Both the position numbers and the translations under genes were made by a program. From Gnetum montanum (Eukaryota > Streptophyta > Gnetopsida > Gnetales > Gnetaceae): DNA of 64,000 nt. How positions within the stretch are numbered: the stretch's first letter is position 1; every line of letters starts with the position of its first letter. Location of the stretch: contig MNCI01011471.1 of the NCBI GenBank assembly GCA_015680685.1, positions 166,348-230,347 of the forward strand, written 5' to 3'. The notes below the pieces were generated by a model. The model did not search any database. It saw only the letters and a list, made by a program, of their open reading frames with translations, and was not told the origin of the DNA. Positions 24,745 through 36,201 of this stretch are shown piece after piece.

Positions 24745-25685
24745 CAATTTTGAGCCTCTTTTTTTTACACCGGATTACACTCATACACGCAATACAACGC
24801 GAATGAGTGTAATACAGCCTGAAAGAAATTGAAGCACGCTCAACATGTACTTGCTCTTCACACGCACAACACGCAAATGAGCGTGTTGTGCGTAGTCACA
24901 GTCTGACTTAAAATGATCAAGTCAATGGAACCCGAAACATCTGGGACCCACGTCATCAGGGTTGCATCTTTTCCACGAAGCGTCGCGGCCTATAAATACC
25001 TCAGTTGACAAAGGTACAGGGGTTGGCAAAATCAGAGAAGCAGAGACATTTTTCTGAGCACCAGAGCATTTATCACTTTGAGCGGCAGAAAATCAAAAGG
25101 GCAAGAGCATTTTCTGAGCAAGGAAGCACTTATCACCTTGAGTAGAGAAACGAAGAGCAACCTTTTGACAACTGCCGATAAAAACAGAGTATAGTGCACT
25201 TGAGCCTTAGCAACAAGAGAGAGCATTCCATTAGCGATCACTGCCCTATGCAGAATCTACTCGAAGCAAAGAAGCAGAACACGGATTGTGAGATTGTCTC
25301 GCCCAATTTGCAGACTCTACCGGTCAAAAACAATTGATCGACAGACCTCAGAGCTTGACCATCCTTGCATCCCAGCTTTGGCCTACGAGGTAGATCAGAC
25401 TTCTGTCTGGACAGTTTCCTTGTTGTTTTGTGCTCATTTTTTACATCAAGTTATCGGGGGTCTCTCCCATTGTAACGTAACATACATTCTTTCAAAAATC
25501 GAAACATAGATCTTTGAAAATCACGCGTTTCTCTCTTGATTAGCGTCTCTTCGGCGCATTTGACGTTATCCATCCACGACGTTTTCCTCCCGTTTCACAA
25601 TCCCTCGAATCGAATCGCAGCACGCAAGGATCCGTAATCTTCATTGTTTTACTGACTCGTAAGTCCCTGTCTGATCGACAAGACT

Positions 25686-25767
25686 GTTCAGGGCGCCGCG
25701 GATTCGCTTTTTCTAGCATAGCCCTCGCGCGGATCCGTGGTTAAGACTGTTTACACGGAATCTCGGT
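25686..25767 (+). repeat. 82-bp direct repeat, copy 1 (copy 2 at 26393-26474)
   Basis: The two copies flank the reversed pol fragment. About 11 of 82 positions differ, mostly transitions at CG sites. Sequence after copy 2 continues to the LTR end, so the repeat marks the borders of an insertion or rearrangement in U5. Confidence 0.8.
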
Positions 25768-26391
25768 GAGGAGCCCCTCGTACTTTGCCACATTGTTCGT
25801 ACAAGGGAAGGTCAAGCAGTAAGCGTGTAGACGCACATCCTCAGGCGATAGCGTAAGAACAGTGGTAGCACTGCCGCCTCTGGCAGTTGAAGCTCCGTCG
25901 AAGTACAACGTTGCTTCAAGGCCTGTTGAGACAGGGCTTAGACTATGTACATGTTCGTCCGGGAACTCTGGCTCTATGGTTGCTTGATTGTTAAGTGGTG
26001 AAGTTGTTAACTGGTCAGCTATCGCTTGGCCTTTCGTGGATGATTGGCCAATATAGTGCAGATCGAATTCTGCCGTGATAGCCTTCCGGCGAGCTATTTT
26101 ACTACTTTCGTATAAGCTATGCGTAATGGCTCTAAGGATGTTGTTTTTACCGATGACGTTAACTTGACTACGAAAAAGATAATGCCTACATTTCTTAAGC
26201 GTAAAAACTAATGCTAAGCAATTACGCTCGACGTCGTTGTATCTCGTTTCGTACGCGCATAGAGCATGACTTAAGTAGTAGATGGGCACTTCCGACCCAT
26301 CATCCCTTTTTTGACAAAGTAACGCTGCTATTGCTACATCCGAAGTAGCGAGGTAGATGTAGAATGGTAAGTCCCTTTGTGGCGGGAACAC
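25741..26391 (-). CDS. Uninterrupted RNase H plus archaeal-type RNase H fragment inside solo LTR H
   Basis: A 216-codon frame on the minus strand with no stop. It opens with FPPQRDLPFYIYLATSD and YYLSHAL..YETRYN, the Ty3/gypsy RNase H (whose catalytic Asp is usually lost in Tat elements). It continues through EFDLHYIGQSSTKGQAIADQL, a linker with IEPEFPDE, and then YFDGAST..GGSA and NNVAKYEGLL, hallmarks of the second, archaeal-type RNase H of the Tat lineage. It is closely similar to 49890-50480 of E. It starts at a GTG at the fragment's edge and its last residues come from the 82-bp repeat, so it is a captured piece rather than a full gene. Why it has stayed open while neighbours decayed is not clear. 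Confidence 0.7.
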   Translation of the reverse strand: MFPPQRDLPFYIYLATSDVAIAALLCQKRDDGSEVPIYYLSHALCAYETRYNDVERNCLALVFTLKKCRHYLFRSQVNVIGKNNILRAITHSLYESSKIARRKAITAEFDLHYIGQSSTKGQAIADQLTTSPLNNQATIEPEFPDEHVHSLSPVSTGLEATLYFDGASTARGGSATTVLTLSPEDVRLHAYCLTFPCTNNVAKYEGLLTEIPCKQS

Positions 26392-26510
26392 CGTTCAAGG
26401 CACCGCAGATTCAGTTTTTCCAGCATAGCCCTCGCGCAGATCTGTGGTTAAAACTGTATACATGGAATCTCGGTCGGTATTTCCAGCTGCCGACATTTTC
26501 TGTCGCTACA

Positions 26511-26850
26511 ACACCCTTTGCCATTCCACTTGGGCATTCCATCTTTCTTCAAGGTACAATGATCATTGATGAATTTTAATTTCATAAAAGAAGAACCAAA
26601 TTGTTTCCATGAACAAGATCTTTTATTTAGAGAATTAGAGGGATGGATGAGGTGGTCTCACTGCTTTAGACAATTACTTACCCAATCATCTTGATAGCAT
26701 AGCATAAAAACCTAACACATAGCATTAACTTCTGCATCATGACTAGCAATATTATTCATGGAAGCATAAAAAAATTTTCACAAAACATAAAGAAAATGAC
26801 TTTAGAAAAGTGAAAAATATTAAGAAATGGAAAATATATTAAGAATTAGA
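26511..26850 (-). mobile_element. 3' non-coding region of F, proximal part
   Basis: Begins with the right acacc duplication of H. The minus strand reads actcaagaagg-like sequence joining across H to the ggtgtgacctcaaggga block of A and B (for example 11125-11165). T-rich tracts follow. The join to gag at about 26856 lacks protease, RT, RNase H and integrase, so pol is deleted from F. Confidence 0.72.
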
Positions 26851-26855
26851 AAATT

Positions 26856-29411
26856 TTAGAAGAAATATAAAAATGATAAAAAATTGTAAAACAAAAAAAG
26901 TTGAAAATTACTTATTAGTTCTATAAGATATATATGTCTAAGTCCCTCTATTTGGTCCATTTTCTTAAGTCTAGAACTAATATGTGGATCAATTATCTTC
27001 ATGCATCTTTGAAATAATCTTACAGTCTCATTTTCAAGCCACTGGGTGTCTTCTAGTTTAGTGGCTACTACAAAGACTAGTTTTTGTTCACACACTTGTT
27101 CCTTAGCTTTGTTGTGGTTTGTGTTAATATTTTAAATTTCTAGCCCACAATTGCACCCTCACTATTAGTAGTGATGCATGGATTTTTTTGTCTCTCCACA
27201 GTGATAGGTTCATTGTTTATGTCTTGTGTTGGAGTGATGATGGTTGTTGGCTTTTGCATATGATTAGGAGACATTATTTTGGTGAGGAAGGTTGTTGCAT
27301 TAGATTGGCCTTGTGTTAGTTTTAATGAGTTAGTAGGTCCATGAGTGTTGTGCTTACGTGTGGAAACTATCCTAAAGAAAGGGTGTTTCCGAGGTTGTCG
27401 TTGAGATCTACTAGCATTATCATTTCCATGTATGTTTGTAGCACAAGTCACATTCTCTCATTGATGTTGTGATGCTAAACCTTCCTATGTTGTTGGAGGT
27501 GACATATGGTGGAGGTGAGTACAAGAATATTGAGGATATGATGAAAGATGAGAGGTGTGAGGTGGTGACCTCATAGAAGATGTTGTGAGATGATGATATT
27601 TGGAAGAGTGATATGATGATTTGAGGTAGATGAATTGAAACTATTTAGGGAAATAGACTGTTGAATGTAATATACATACATGGTTTAGCTGGTAGTAAGG
27701 GTAGTGCTAGTTTGATGATGGCATCTCCCCTGACTGTGGGTTTTCCCACTACGATGATAGTAGTTTTGAGGCTGATAAGATGTCCCACTAGGATAGTATG
27801 GTTGGTTGTAGGATTGTCTAAAATTAACTTGTGAGTAAGCTAAGTTCCTAGGCATTTGCTTTTCTACAAACTTTGGATTCAATGCAAAAGCCCCATACTC
27901 ACATAGATGTAACATGACTAGGCAATAGCCCTTTGGATGGTTATATAGGCAAATGTCTCATCCATCATCCTCTTCGGTGGTTGAGTCTATAGCCTCTTCT
28001 TCTACAACCATTTTTCCTTTTTGCTAATAAGTGTTCCTAGCTGTTTCCTGGTTCTTTTTCCTCCTTTTGTTGTGATCACTTGATTCATTTTGTGCTACTC
28101 TATCCTCTATGATTTCTATGTAAGCTTTAACTTTCTCATTTATCCATTTCAACATCTTATCTAGCTTTGCTTCAAGCTCATCAATAGGATTTTTTTTTGG
28201 CAAGGTTTGTTGTAAAATCACCTCATCAAGAGCTCATCATAGATATGGATCCTTTTCTTTTGAAGAGTTGGGTCCCAATTATTTTCCTCTACATTCTCTC
28301 GTTTACATAGCTCCCCTTCTTCTTTCACCACCTGCCTGATTAGCCTTTGTATCTGATGGACTTTTAATTCATATAACTAACCTTGAGCATACATCCCAAC
28401 AATCTCTCTCATTTCATTACAAATCCCATCGATGATGTGGCAAAATTGCTCTTTTTGATAGAAATCATGGCTAGAACATCTATGTAGTAGTGAATAATAT
28501 CTATCCAAGGCCACATCCAAGGGTTCATTATTTTCTTGCTTTTACTCTTGGGTTTATTTTCTTAGGTTCGACATTCTCAGATAGGTTTGGTATTTTTCGT
28601 TGAAAAGTTCTAGCATTGTGGACCACTGGTGGATGGAACTTGGTTCCAATGATCTATGCCAACTTTTAGCTTCGTTGATTAGTATCGTAGAAAAGAGCTC
28701 AAGGGTTTTCCACCCACTTTCAATGTTGTATAAGGCATAGACATCATGGAAGGCTTGTAGATGATGTTTTGGATCAGAATCATAGCCTTTTGCAAACTTA
28801 GAAATATTGTTCATATCAAGCCTAGGTATGCAACTTTCCTTGCGATGATTATGAGGTATTTGAACTACCTCCCTAATCTATGTTAGGTCCCTAGTAGCCA
28901 ACAAGGGTTCATCTATACCAAACATGTCATGCTAATAATCTATATTTCTATTCATCTGATTGTAATTACCTTGTCTATGCTCATTTTGATGTCTTTGATT
29001 TTTCCCTTGGGTTCGATTTCTATCTTTATCTTGACCCCATAGTGGAGCTTTGTCTCTATACCTACATTCATCTTTGTTAAAACTTGACATTGAAGAGGAA
29101 GAGAAAGATGAGTAACTAGGAGAATCACCATAGCTTCTATAGTTCTTCCCATGGTCCCTTGATTTATCTTATCTAGGTTTAGATGAGATCCTAGGCTTTG
29201 AGGCCCTCCTTATTCTAGGACTTAATCCATCTCCTCTAGGATTTTTTACATCAGTTGAACATAGTCTTTGAGTGTACTAAGGGTCTAAATGAGCATAGGA
29301 AACCCCTACTTAAGCTTGTTCACTCTAATTTTCTTCAGTATATATCCTACCATTTCTCCTATGAGTGTTCTCATCATATGATGCATTATTGGTCCTATGT
29401 GAACAAGACAT
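26856..29411 (-). pseudogene. gag: gag of element F (broken)
   Basis: Starts at ATG 29411 with MSCSHRTNN, parallel to MSSSHRSD at 56901. The N-terminal domain is cut short after SYAHLDP (near 29290) by an internal deletion. It continues with a basic region, then RLDMNNISKFAKGYDSDPKHHLQ (28822-28755) and HRSLEPSSIHQWSTMLELFN (28660-28600), the capsid block open for 86 codons. LPKKNPIDELEAKLDKML (28205-28150), a Pro/Gln-rich NC linker (27915-27685) and HPFFRI (27385-) follow. A last open part (27095-26856) matches the linker that normally precedes RT, then runs into 3' non-coding DNA. F is therefore a gag-only derivative. Confidence 0.72.
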
Positions 29412-29516
29412 TTTTGTTAGTTAATTATGTGTGTGACTTAATATTTTGTGGAAGATAATTCATGAATGCATTTACAATGATCGTGTATAATATAACTCAT
29501 CTAGATAACTAGCACC

Positions 29517-29536
29517 ATCCCCAACAATGATGCCAA
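29517..29536 (-). other. Primer binding site of F
   Basis: Reverse complement reads ttggcatcattgttggggat, a degraded tRNA-Asp-type site directly next to the LTR. Confidence 0.72.
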
Positions 29537-30388
29537 TGATGAGCAACAAGGTACCCCTATGTCTAACCATATGAATCACAAGCATTAACACAAGATTTGG
29601 TCAAATTCTATGGATGGGACTAGTTATGGCATCTAGATTGTTATGTCTTGATCGTAGTTTGCTATCTTCCAACTTGGAATAGTGGTAGCTTTATCATGTA
29701 TGGTTTAGTCTAGAGTAAGGCATATGATAATTTATGTTGTTTGGCCTTATGCGACTCCTAATGATAATGAAGAGATCAATTATTTAAGCTAATTAAAAAT
29801 GGAAAGTAAAGTCTAAACTAGCCTACGAGCGATGAGTGTCTATTACCAACTTGTCGTACACATCCTGAACCCACATATTCACTACTGGGATTACCAAGCA
29901 TTATGCTATTAGGTAAACCAAGCAATAATGCTACTGAGATTACTAAGAGAATACATGTTTATGCTTGAAACTAGTTGCGCTCATTTCAATAAGTCATTAA
30001 TGTGCATGGAAATGTAAATATTAACTAAGTACATGGGATATAAATTGCATTAACAGTAATTTAATCTAAGTCAAAGTGCTACAATGAATAAGAATCAATC
30101 TCAATTTTATTATGATTCAAGGAATATGTCCAGGTACATTGCCACTTGAATAAGACATTGTACAACTAACTCAGATCCACACTACAGGCACTCACTAACT
30201 ATTCTCTGACTATGGAACAAAATTGCAAGAGTTTGGCTACTCTATTGACAAAACTATGCCCAAACCATGCACCCAAGTGCTATATTTATAGGCCAGCACA
30301 CCTGCCACAATATTAGATATCCAACATTGCTTCTTGGGCCCTGATATCAAGTATCTGATATAAGAGCCACGCAAAACATGGTTCATTA
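29537..30388 (-). repeat. 5' LTR of F (852 bp)
   Basis: On the minus strand it starts TAATGAACC (expected TGATGAA) and ends CTCATCA. TATA box ctataaatata at 30291-30281. U3 carries GATATC-type motifs (30330-30375) as in B, D and J. Immediately beyond 30388 is the gag of G, so F inserted there. Confidence 0.82.
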
Positions 30389-30692
30389 GTTGATATTTCC
30401 TATATGTGTAGTCTATGACCTGATATTCAAGATTGAGTTTTGTGATACCAAATCTAATGAGATCGGCCATCAACATGGCAAGAATAGATTGATCAAGAGG
30501 CAATTCAATGTTGTCTTCCATGCTCCTCCAGCACAACCATTCATCTTGATGAAGGATGAAAGTGAAATCTAGATTATAAGGATCTAGATGGGCATAAACC
30601 ACTCTAAGTTGTTTGGGCTTCTTTGTTTCCTCCTGTCATTGATTGGATTCTCCAATGTTTAGTGGATATTAGTTTCTATGAGAAGAAGCCAT
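30389..30692 (-). pseudogene. gag: gag N-terminus of element G
   Basis: ATG at 30692 (MASSHRN), a stop soon after, then VVYAHLDPYNLDFTFILHQD at 30601-30542, the most conserved Athila-type gag N-terminal motif in this window. The frame is open to 30389, where LTR F interrupts it. The continuation is at 23180 and leftwards. Confidence 0.78.
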
Positions 30693-30844
30693 GTTAGTGA
30701 TGTTTATAATCAGTATGCCTTTGATATTTTAATTCTTTAATTATTTCCCTTTTTTGATAATAATGGATCATTTTTATTTTATCTTTATAAAATCTTTATA
30801 TAAATTCACAGTCTATTACTAATTAGCGCACTTAGGTAAACTAA

Positions 30845-31751
30845 GTTCCCGAAAGCGGCGCCAATGATGAGTGGCAAGTATTCCCTACACCCAACCATAC
30901 GAATCACAAGTGTTAACTAGTGATTTGGCCCAATTTCGTAGACTTAATCTCCTAAGTGTGCTTATAGTCCTAAAAATTGTATTTTGAAGTTGTACGATCG
31001 TTGTCTTCCTAACTCACACTTGGGTGTTATCAATACATAAAGTTAAGTGTGGGTTAAGGCTCATGATGTAAATTTTTGTAAGTATTTTTTTTATATATTT
31101 TTATCCTAATGTCTAGGTAAGTGAATGAAGATTTAACAATTAACTTCCTAACTAATCAACTAACTAGTAACTAACTATCTTAACATAAAGTAACTATTCC
31201 CACTTGCTATACACATCTCAAACTAGTATTAATGCCACTAGGTTACGAAGTGGCTATTATTGGGCATATTAAATATCTACTAGTGGGATTACCAAGAGCA
31301 ATACATTATGCTTGAAGTGGTTGTATTCACATATTTATGATTAATTACATTAATTATTTAAGGTCATAAATGTAAATTGCATTAAAAGTAAAGTGCTAAA
31401 TGTAAAGAGTAAACTAATCTAAGTGCTGCAATGAATGTAAGAAATCTGGACTTTAGTGTCATTCATGCTAATGTGTTCAAGTACATAGGCACTCAAATAA
31501 AGCACCATACAATCTCTTAAATTTACACTATGGGCACTCAAAGGGAAAATATTCTAATTTTGGAGAAAAGAAACTGTAAGAACTTGGCTACTCTATGAAT
31601 TCTAAGTTGTCATAACTACTGGTGGTAAGTGCATTTATATGTACTTCCTATATTAGTGTTAATGCATTTGACCATGTGTAGATGGGGATATGTCGATGGA
31701 GCTATCTTGATGCATTTTTGTAGATGCAAACTATCTAATTATGACTCATCA
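30845..31751 (-). repeat. 5' LTR (30865-31751) and primer site (30845-30864) of G
   Basis: Minus-strand LTR of 887 bp starting TGATGAGTCATAATTAG and ending CTCATCA, nearly the same length as A's LTR (888). The primer site reads ttggcgccgctttcgggaac, keeping the TTGGCGCCG core of the tRNA-Asp site. Right of 31751 the retroelement signal stops, so this is G's 5' border. Confidence 0.83.
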
Positions 31752-33486
31752 CTATATAACCTTATAGGTGTGCCTTTCTCGAGGGTGTTGAATCTATCTT
31801 CCACTTTCAATTCTAAGATGATGTGAACTTAAGTGTAGCTTGCTAATAGCATTTTGATACTTGATTGAGATAGTAATTGAGAGATAATGAGCTTGTACAC
31901 TTAGTTTATTAGATCTAATTTGATGTAAATAAAAAGATAATCCTTCCATTTGCAAGGATTCAAAGGAGGAAGTCAATGGAGAAATTCCCTTAAACACTTG
32001 TTAAGGCAAGTCATAATTGAAAATCTTGACAAAGATAATTGACCTTTGACCAAGTTTGAAACTAAAATAGAAATGCTTTTTATTATGTGCAAAGATTGTT
32101 AGGAGAAATATACATAGTATATGTAGCAAACACTTCATTAATAAAGTTACCAAGCTTCCTTATTTCTATTTCAGAAAGCTCAATTAAATTACATTAATGA
32201 TGCACATAAATCATATTTAACGAAATTGCTGGTTATAACTGTGTTTGGAAAATTTTTTACACTTTTTTTTAGTGTATTTGAAGCATCTGCATAAAGAGGT
32301 TTAAAAATTTCATAAAAACCGCCTATAAGACTCGCGTACGGTGTAACCCACGTAGGTTGCCTTCGGGGGAAATGTGGTTTAAGGGTTGATTCCTCTAAAC
32401 TCGAACGACGTAAACGAGACAAGAGCGCAGGGATTCGGAGCAGACAAACAATGACGTGTGCGAAGACCGTCAAAATTTTGCACTGCTACACAGCAACGAG
32501 GGGACAAGGTTACCGTGGCGTCCCAGAAACTTGTGGTGACGGGAACCCTGTGAGACTCTGTCACGGTAACCATTAACGCTGCACCAGCACCGACATCTAC
32601 AATACTTTCTATGAATCACAGATAACGTAATCATCCTCCTTCACGCTGCTTGCCAATCTGGCGCACAAAATCCCAATCCAATCCAAAGAAGAAAAAACAA
32701 AAAGAAAATTTGAATTCACCCTCCGTAAACGCAAATCAAACATTGCATCCAAAATCCACAAAGCAAGGAAGGGCTCACGCGGCCGTGGCGGCACCATGCT
32801 GCAAGCATACATTTACATTCCGCGCAGCACCAAAGCCGTGCACAGCGGGCCGCCCAGCAAATATCCATCCACTAATTCACCAGCAAACAGCCTCATCACT
32901 TGCTCACCATGGTAGCACGAATATTGGCAGCAGCCGAAGGAATAATGGGGCATCCAAATACTCCGCGAACGCGGCTACCGTCCTTACTAACCACGACGCC
33001 GTTAAGAAAAGCTACCGCTGCCACAACCATACTTAATCGCTCTTCGTTCGTCGTAAAAACATCTGCTTCTGTTGGTCTTTCGCAGCTGTTGCTTTTAACG
33101 TAAACTTGTTTCGTTTGTCGTTCAAATCTCGCTTCTGTTATTCTTTTGCTGATGCTGCCACTAATCTAAAGTGGCCCTGTTTCATGCAATCTGCGGTATT
33201 TCTAACGAAGAGGGTAGCTTCCGTTTTACTTTTAAGATGTTGAAATCATCGTTTTGGTCAGTTTGGTCCCAACGCTGAAACAGATATTTTTAGCGTTAAT
33301 TATGGGTTTCAAGGTATGCATCAAAATGGGTTTCAAGGTATGCATCAAAAGAATCCGATTCGTGGAAGCGAGGAATCGAGGATTCATGATTCTGAACATG
33401 TTTGGGTATGTGTGCCTCAAGAAAAAGTGGGGACGGGTTCGTAGCCAGGGCCGTGATAGAGAAAATTTAAATATATTAGTTTTTTT
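31752..33486. other. Non-retroelement DNA left of the gap
   Basis: No LTR, gag or pol signal. AT-rich to about 32280, then clearly richer in CG dinucleotides (32320-33240), unlike the CpG-poor elements around. Open stretches exist (32650-33036 plus, 32189-32573 minus) but show no domain. A 24-bp tandem duplication lies at 33302-33349 (ATGGGTTTCAAGGTATGCAT followed by caaa). It may be the flank of a low-copy host gene. Confidence 0.5.
33302..33349 (+). repeat. 24-bp tandem duplication
   Basis: Two identical adjacent units, 33302-33325 and 33326-33349. Confidence 0.9.
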
Positions 33487-34470
33487 NNNNNNNNNNNNNN
33501 NNNNNNNNNNNNNNNNNNNNNNNNNNNNNNNNNNNNNNNNNNNNNNNNNNNNNNNNNNNNNNNNNNNNNNNNNNNNNNNNNNNNNNNNNNNNNNNNNNNN
33601 NNNNNNNNNNNNNNNNNNNNNNNNNNNNNNNNNNNNNNNNNNNNNNNNNNNNNNNNNNNNNNNNNNNNNNNNNNNNNNNNNNNNNNNNNNNNNNNNNNNN
33701 NNNNNNNNNNNNNNNNNNNNNNNNNNNNNNNNNNNNNNNNNNNNNNNNNNNNNNNNNNNNNNNNNNNNNNNNNNNNNNNNNNNNNNNNNNNNNNNNNNNN
33801 NNNNNNNNNNNNNNNNNNNNNNNNNNNNNNNNNNNNNNNNNNNNNNNNNNNNNNNNNNNNNNNNNNNNNNNNNNNNNNNNNNNNNNNNNNNNNNNNNNNN
33901 NNNNNNNNNNNNNNNNNNNNNNNNNNNNNNNNNNNNNNNNNNNNNNNNNNNNNNNNNNNNNNNNNNNNNNNNNNNNNNNNNNNNNNNNNNNNNNNNNNNN
34001 NNNNNNNNNNNNNNNNNNNNNNNNNNNNNNNNNNNNNNNNNNNNNNNNNNNNNNNNNNNNNNNNNNNNNNNNNNNNNNNNNNNNNNNNNNNNNNNNNNNN
34101 NNNNNNNNNNNNNNNNNNNNNNNNNNNNNNNNNNNNNNNNNNNNNNNNNNNNNNNNNNNNNNNNNNNNNNNNNNNNNNNNNNNNNNNNNNNNNNNNNNNN
34201 NNNNNNNNNNNNNNNNNNNNNNNNNNNNNNNNNNNNNNNNNNNNNNNNNNNNNNNNNNNNNNNNNNNNNNNNNNNNNNNNNNNNNNNNNNNNNNNNNNNN
34301 NNNNNNNNNNNNNNNNNNNNNNNNNNNNNNNNNNNNNNNNNNNNNNNNNNNNNNNNNNNNNNNNNNNNNNNNNNNNNNNNNNNNNNNNNNNNNNNNNNNN
34401 NNNNNNNNNNNNNNNNNNNNNNNNNNNNNNNNNNNNNNNNNNNNNNNNNNNNNNNNNNNNNNNNNNNNNN
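33487..34470. other. Assembly gap (984 N)
   Basis: Unsequenced. Open frames that run through it are artefacts of translating N. Confidence 0.99.
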
Positions 34471-36196
34471 CTTAAGAGCCATAATTTGGCCAAACATATA
34501 ATTTCTGCAACAACCAAAATGATAGCAATAAAATGAAATCCTTTTGTTACTCAATCCAATATTTTCAAAAATGAAATTAAGCCTCAAGCCTCAATCAAAT
34601 TTATAACAAATCAGGTCTATTAATACTCAGGTCTGCTAATACTTTTGTTCAACGTCTACCTGCAACTAGCACCCTACGGACTACCTGTGAGTAGCACCAT
34701 AAGACCACGTTGAAGATGACCGCGTTATAAGAATACATAACTTAACTAAACTAGGCACAGCCTAACTCATTTCACCTACAATGATAGAAATCTTTATAAG
34801 CAAACATGGCCATTGTCCATGATGAAGGGGAAAGTAAAAACAGAGCACCATGAGCTTGCATATGGCCATTGTCCATGATGAAGGGGAAAGTAAAAACAGA
34901 GCACCATGAGGTTGCATATGGCCATTGTCCATGTGCGGGTGGGCTTGCAAACAGATTTTTAAAAAAGTTGAAGAAGCATCCATCCATCGTTCATAACTCA
35001 TGAGCCATACGATGACCCTGTTTTGTTTTTTCTTTTTTCAGCAGAGATACGATAAAAAGAGCAAAAACCAGCAATGAACAATAAACACGCGTGAATGTGT
35101 GAGTCATGGCGGAATCTTTGACGCTCCCAAAGGCAGGCGAATCCATGCAAATGCAATGTTTTCCTCGCACGCCCTGTCCAAAACTTTACGTATGACCCAT
35201 ACTTGCCCCTTCGGCCTTCAGTTACCATAGTAGCCCTTTCGTGATTCTGTGTGTTTGTTGATTTATTCGTACTCCCTTGTTTTCTGTGGTCCGTGTTTCT
35301 GTGGTCCGTCTCATGTCGATGCCATGAATCTTGATTGCTTGCTTGCAACTTAACAATGAAATGAAATTTTTGGTATGATTCAGAACACGAGAAGATATGT
35401 AAGATTTTAACGTAAAATGCAGACATCGCAAGAATTAAAAAGGCGAGGAAAAGGAAGGCAATCACATTTCAATGTATATGTACAAATCCAGACAAAATTT
35501 CATTGGAAATTATGAAATACGTTGCGAATTTAATGCGCTTCTGTACACGCTCCTGAATCCGACGCGACGCGAACAGTTCGTGAAAATTTATCCAGAATCA
35601 CGAATCTCCAGCGCATAGGTTTCAAGCAATACCTCATCCTCTGGGATATACCAGTATACCCATGCGTACAAATACCAATATTACTTTTATTTTCCTGAAA
35701 CTAAAACTTTTACTTACCTTCACTGCGATTCTTGAAATTTCTAAAGTTGAGTAGCAATCCTTATTATTTTTATGATATACATTCCATAATATAATATAAT
35801 AATGATAATGTCCCTTTCATATTCTGTATCTTTTGGACTTACCGTAAAACGGTTCAGGAAAATTAACGATGATTTTTTTTAACTAGCTATCTAGCTAACA
35901 CCATATCATCATATCATCGATTATCATGTTGACTACGCCTTCAAGTTAGCACATGTCTCAACATATCTTTTAGAATCAAACTTATAGCTTGTAAATTAAA
36001 ATTAAGTACAAGTATTGTTAAAAAATCAACTTGCATTAACTTATTTACACATCATTGCTATAACAAAACATTATAAAAAAATGTGAAAGTAAATGAATGC
36101 TAAACTTTGCTTTCTTTTAAAGGCATTTACATTTACATGATTACTAAGCTTAAAGTTTTCAAGGTTACCTATAATCTTGTTAAAAAATCAATTACT
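34471..36196. other. Non-retroelement DNA right of the gap
   Basis: No retroelement domain seen. Contains the 56-bp duplication at 34806-34933 and a moderately CpG-rich part (35040-35640). Its last 300 bp resemble, in patches, the DNA right of element E (54640-54830). No gene could be supported. Confidence 0.5.
34806..34933 (+). repeat. 56-bp tandem duplication (2.3 copies)
   Basis: Units 34806-34861 and 34862-34917 differ at one base (gagcttgcat / gaggttgcat). A 16-bp third start follows at 34918. Confidence 0.92.
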
Positions 36197-36201
36197 CTTC
36201 A
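36197..36201 (+). repeat. Target-site duplication of E, left copy
   Basis: CTTCA directly before the LTR; the same five bases at 54608-54612 directly after the other LTR. Confidence 0.93.

Larger units (their letters stand above)
24289..26510 (+). mobile_element. Solo LTR H of a Tat-like family, with internal insertion
   Basis: Starts TGAAACACCA like the LTR of element E and ends GCTACA, flanked by perfect acacc duplications, so it is a complete solo LTR. TATA box tataaatacc at 24991-25000 is followed by ggttggcaaaatcagagaagcag, parallel to the R region of E. The 2222 bp include a 707-bp insertion made of a reversed pol fragment plus one copy of an 82-bp direct repeat; without it the LTR would be about 1515 bp. 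CpG is much better kept than in neighbouring Athila LTRs. Confidence 0.88.

Noticed and set aside
32508-32571. 10-bp inverted repeat ggttaccgtg/cacggtaacc as a terminator or small mobile element
   Set aside because: Short arms, 44-bp loop, no target duplication.
32650-33036. 128-codon ORF in the CpG-rich region
   Set aside because: Composition is Asn/Lys/Ser/Ala-rich without a motif, and overlapping frames on both strands are equally open. More likely a gene flank than coding.
33232-34587. Long open frames of 366-451 codons on both strands
   Set aside because: They run through 984 N and have no readable residues there.
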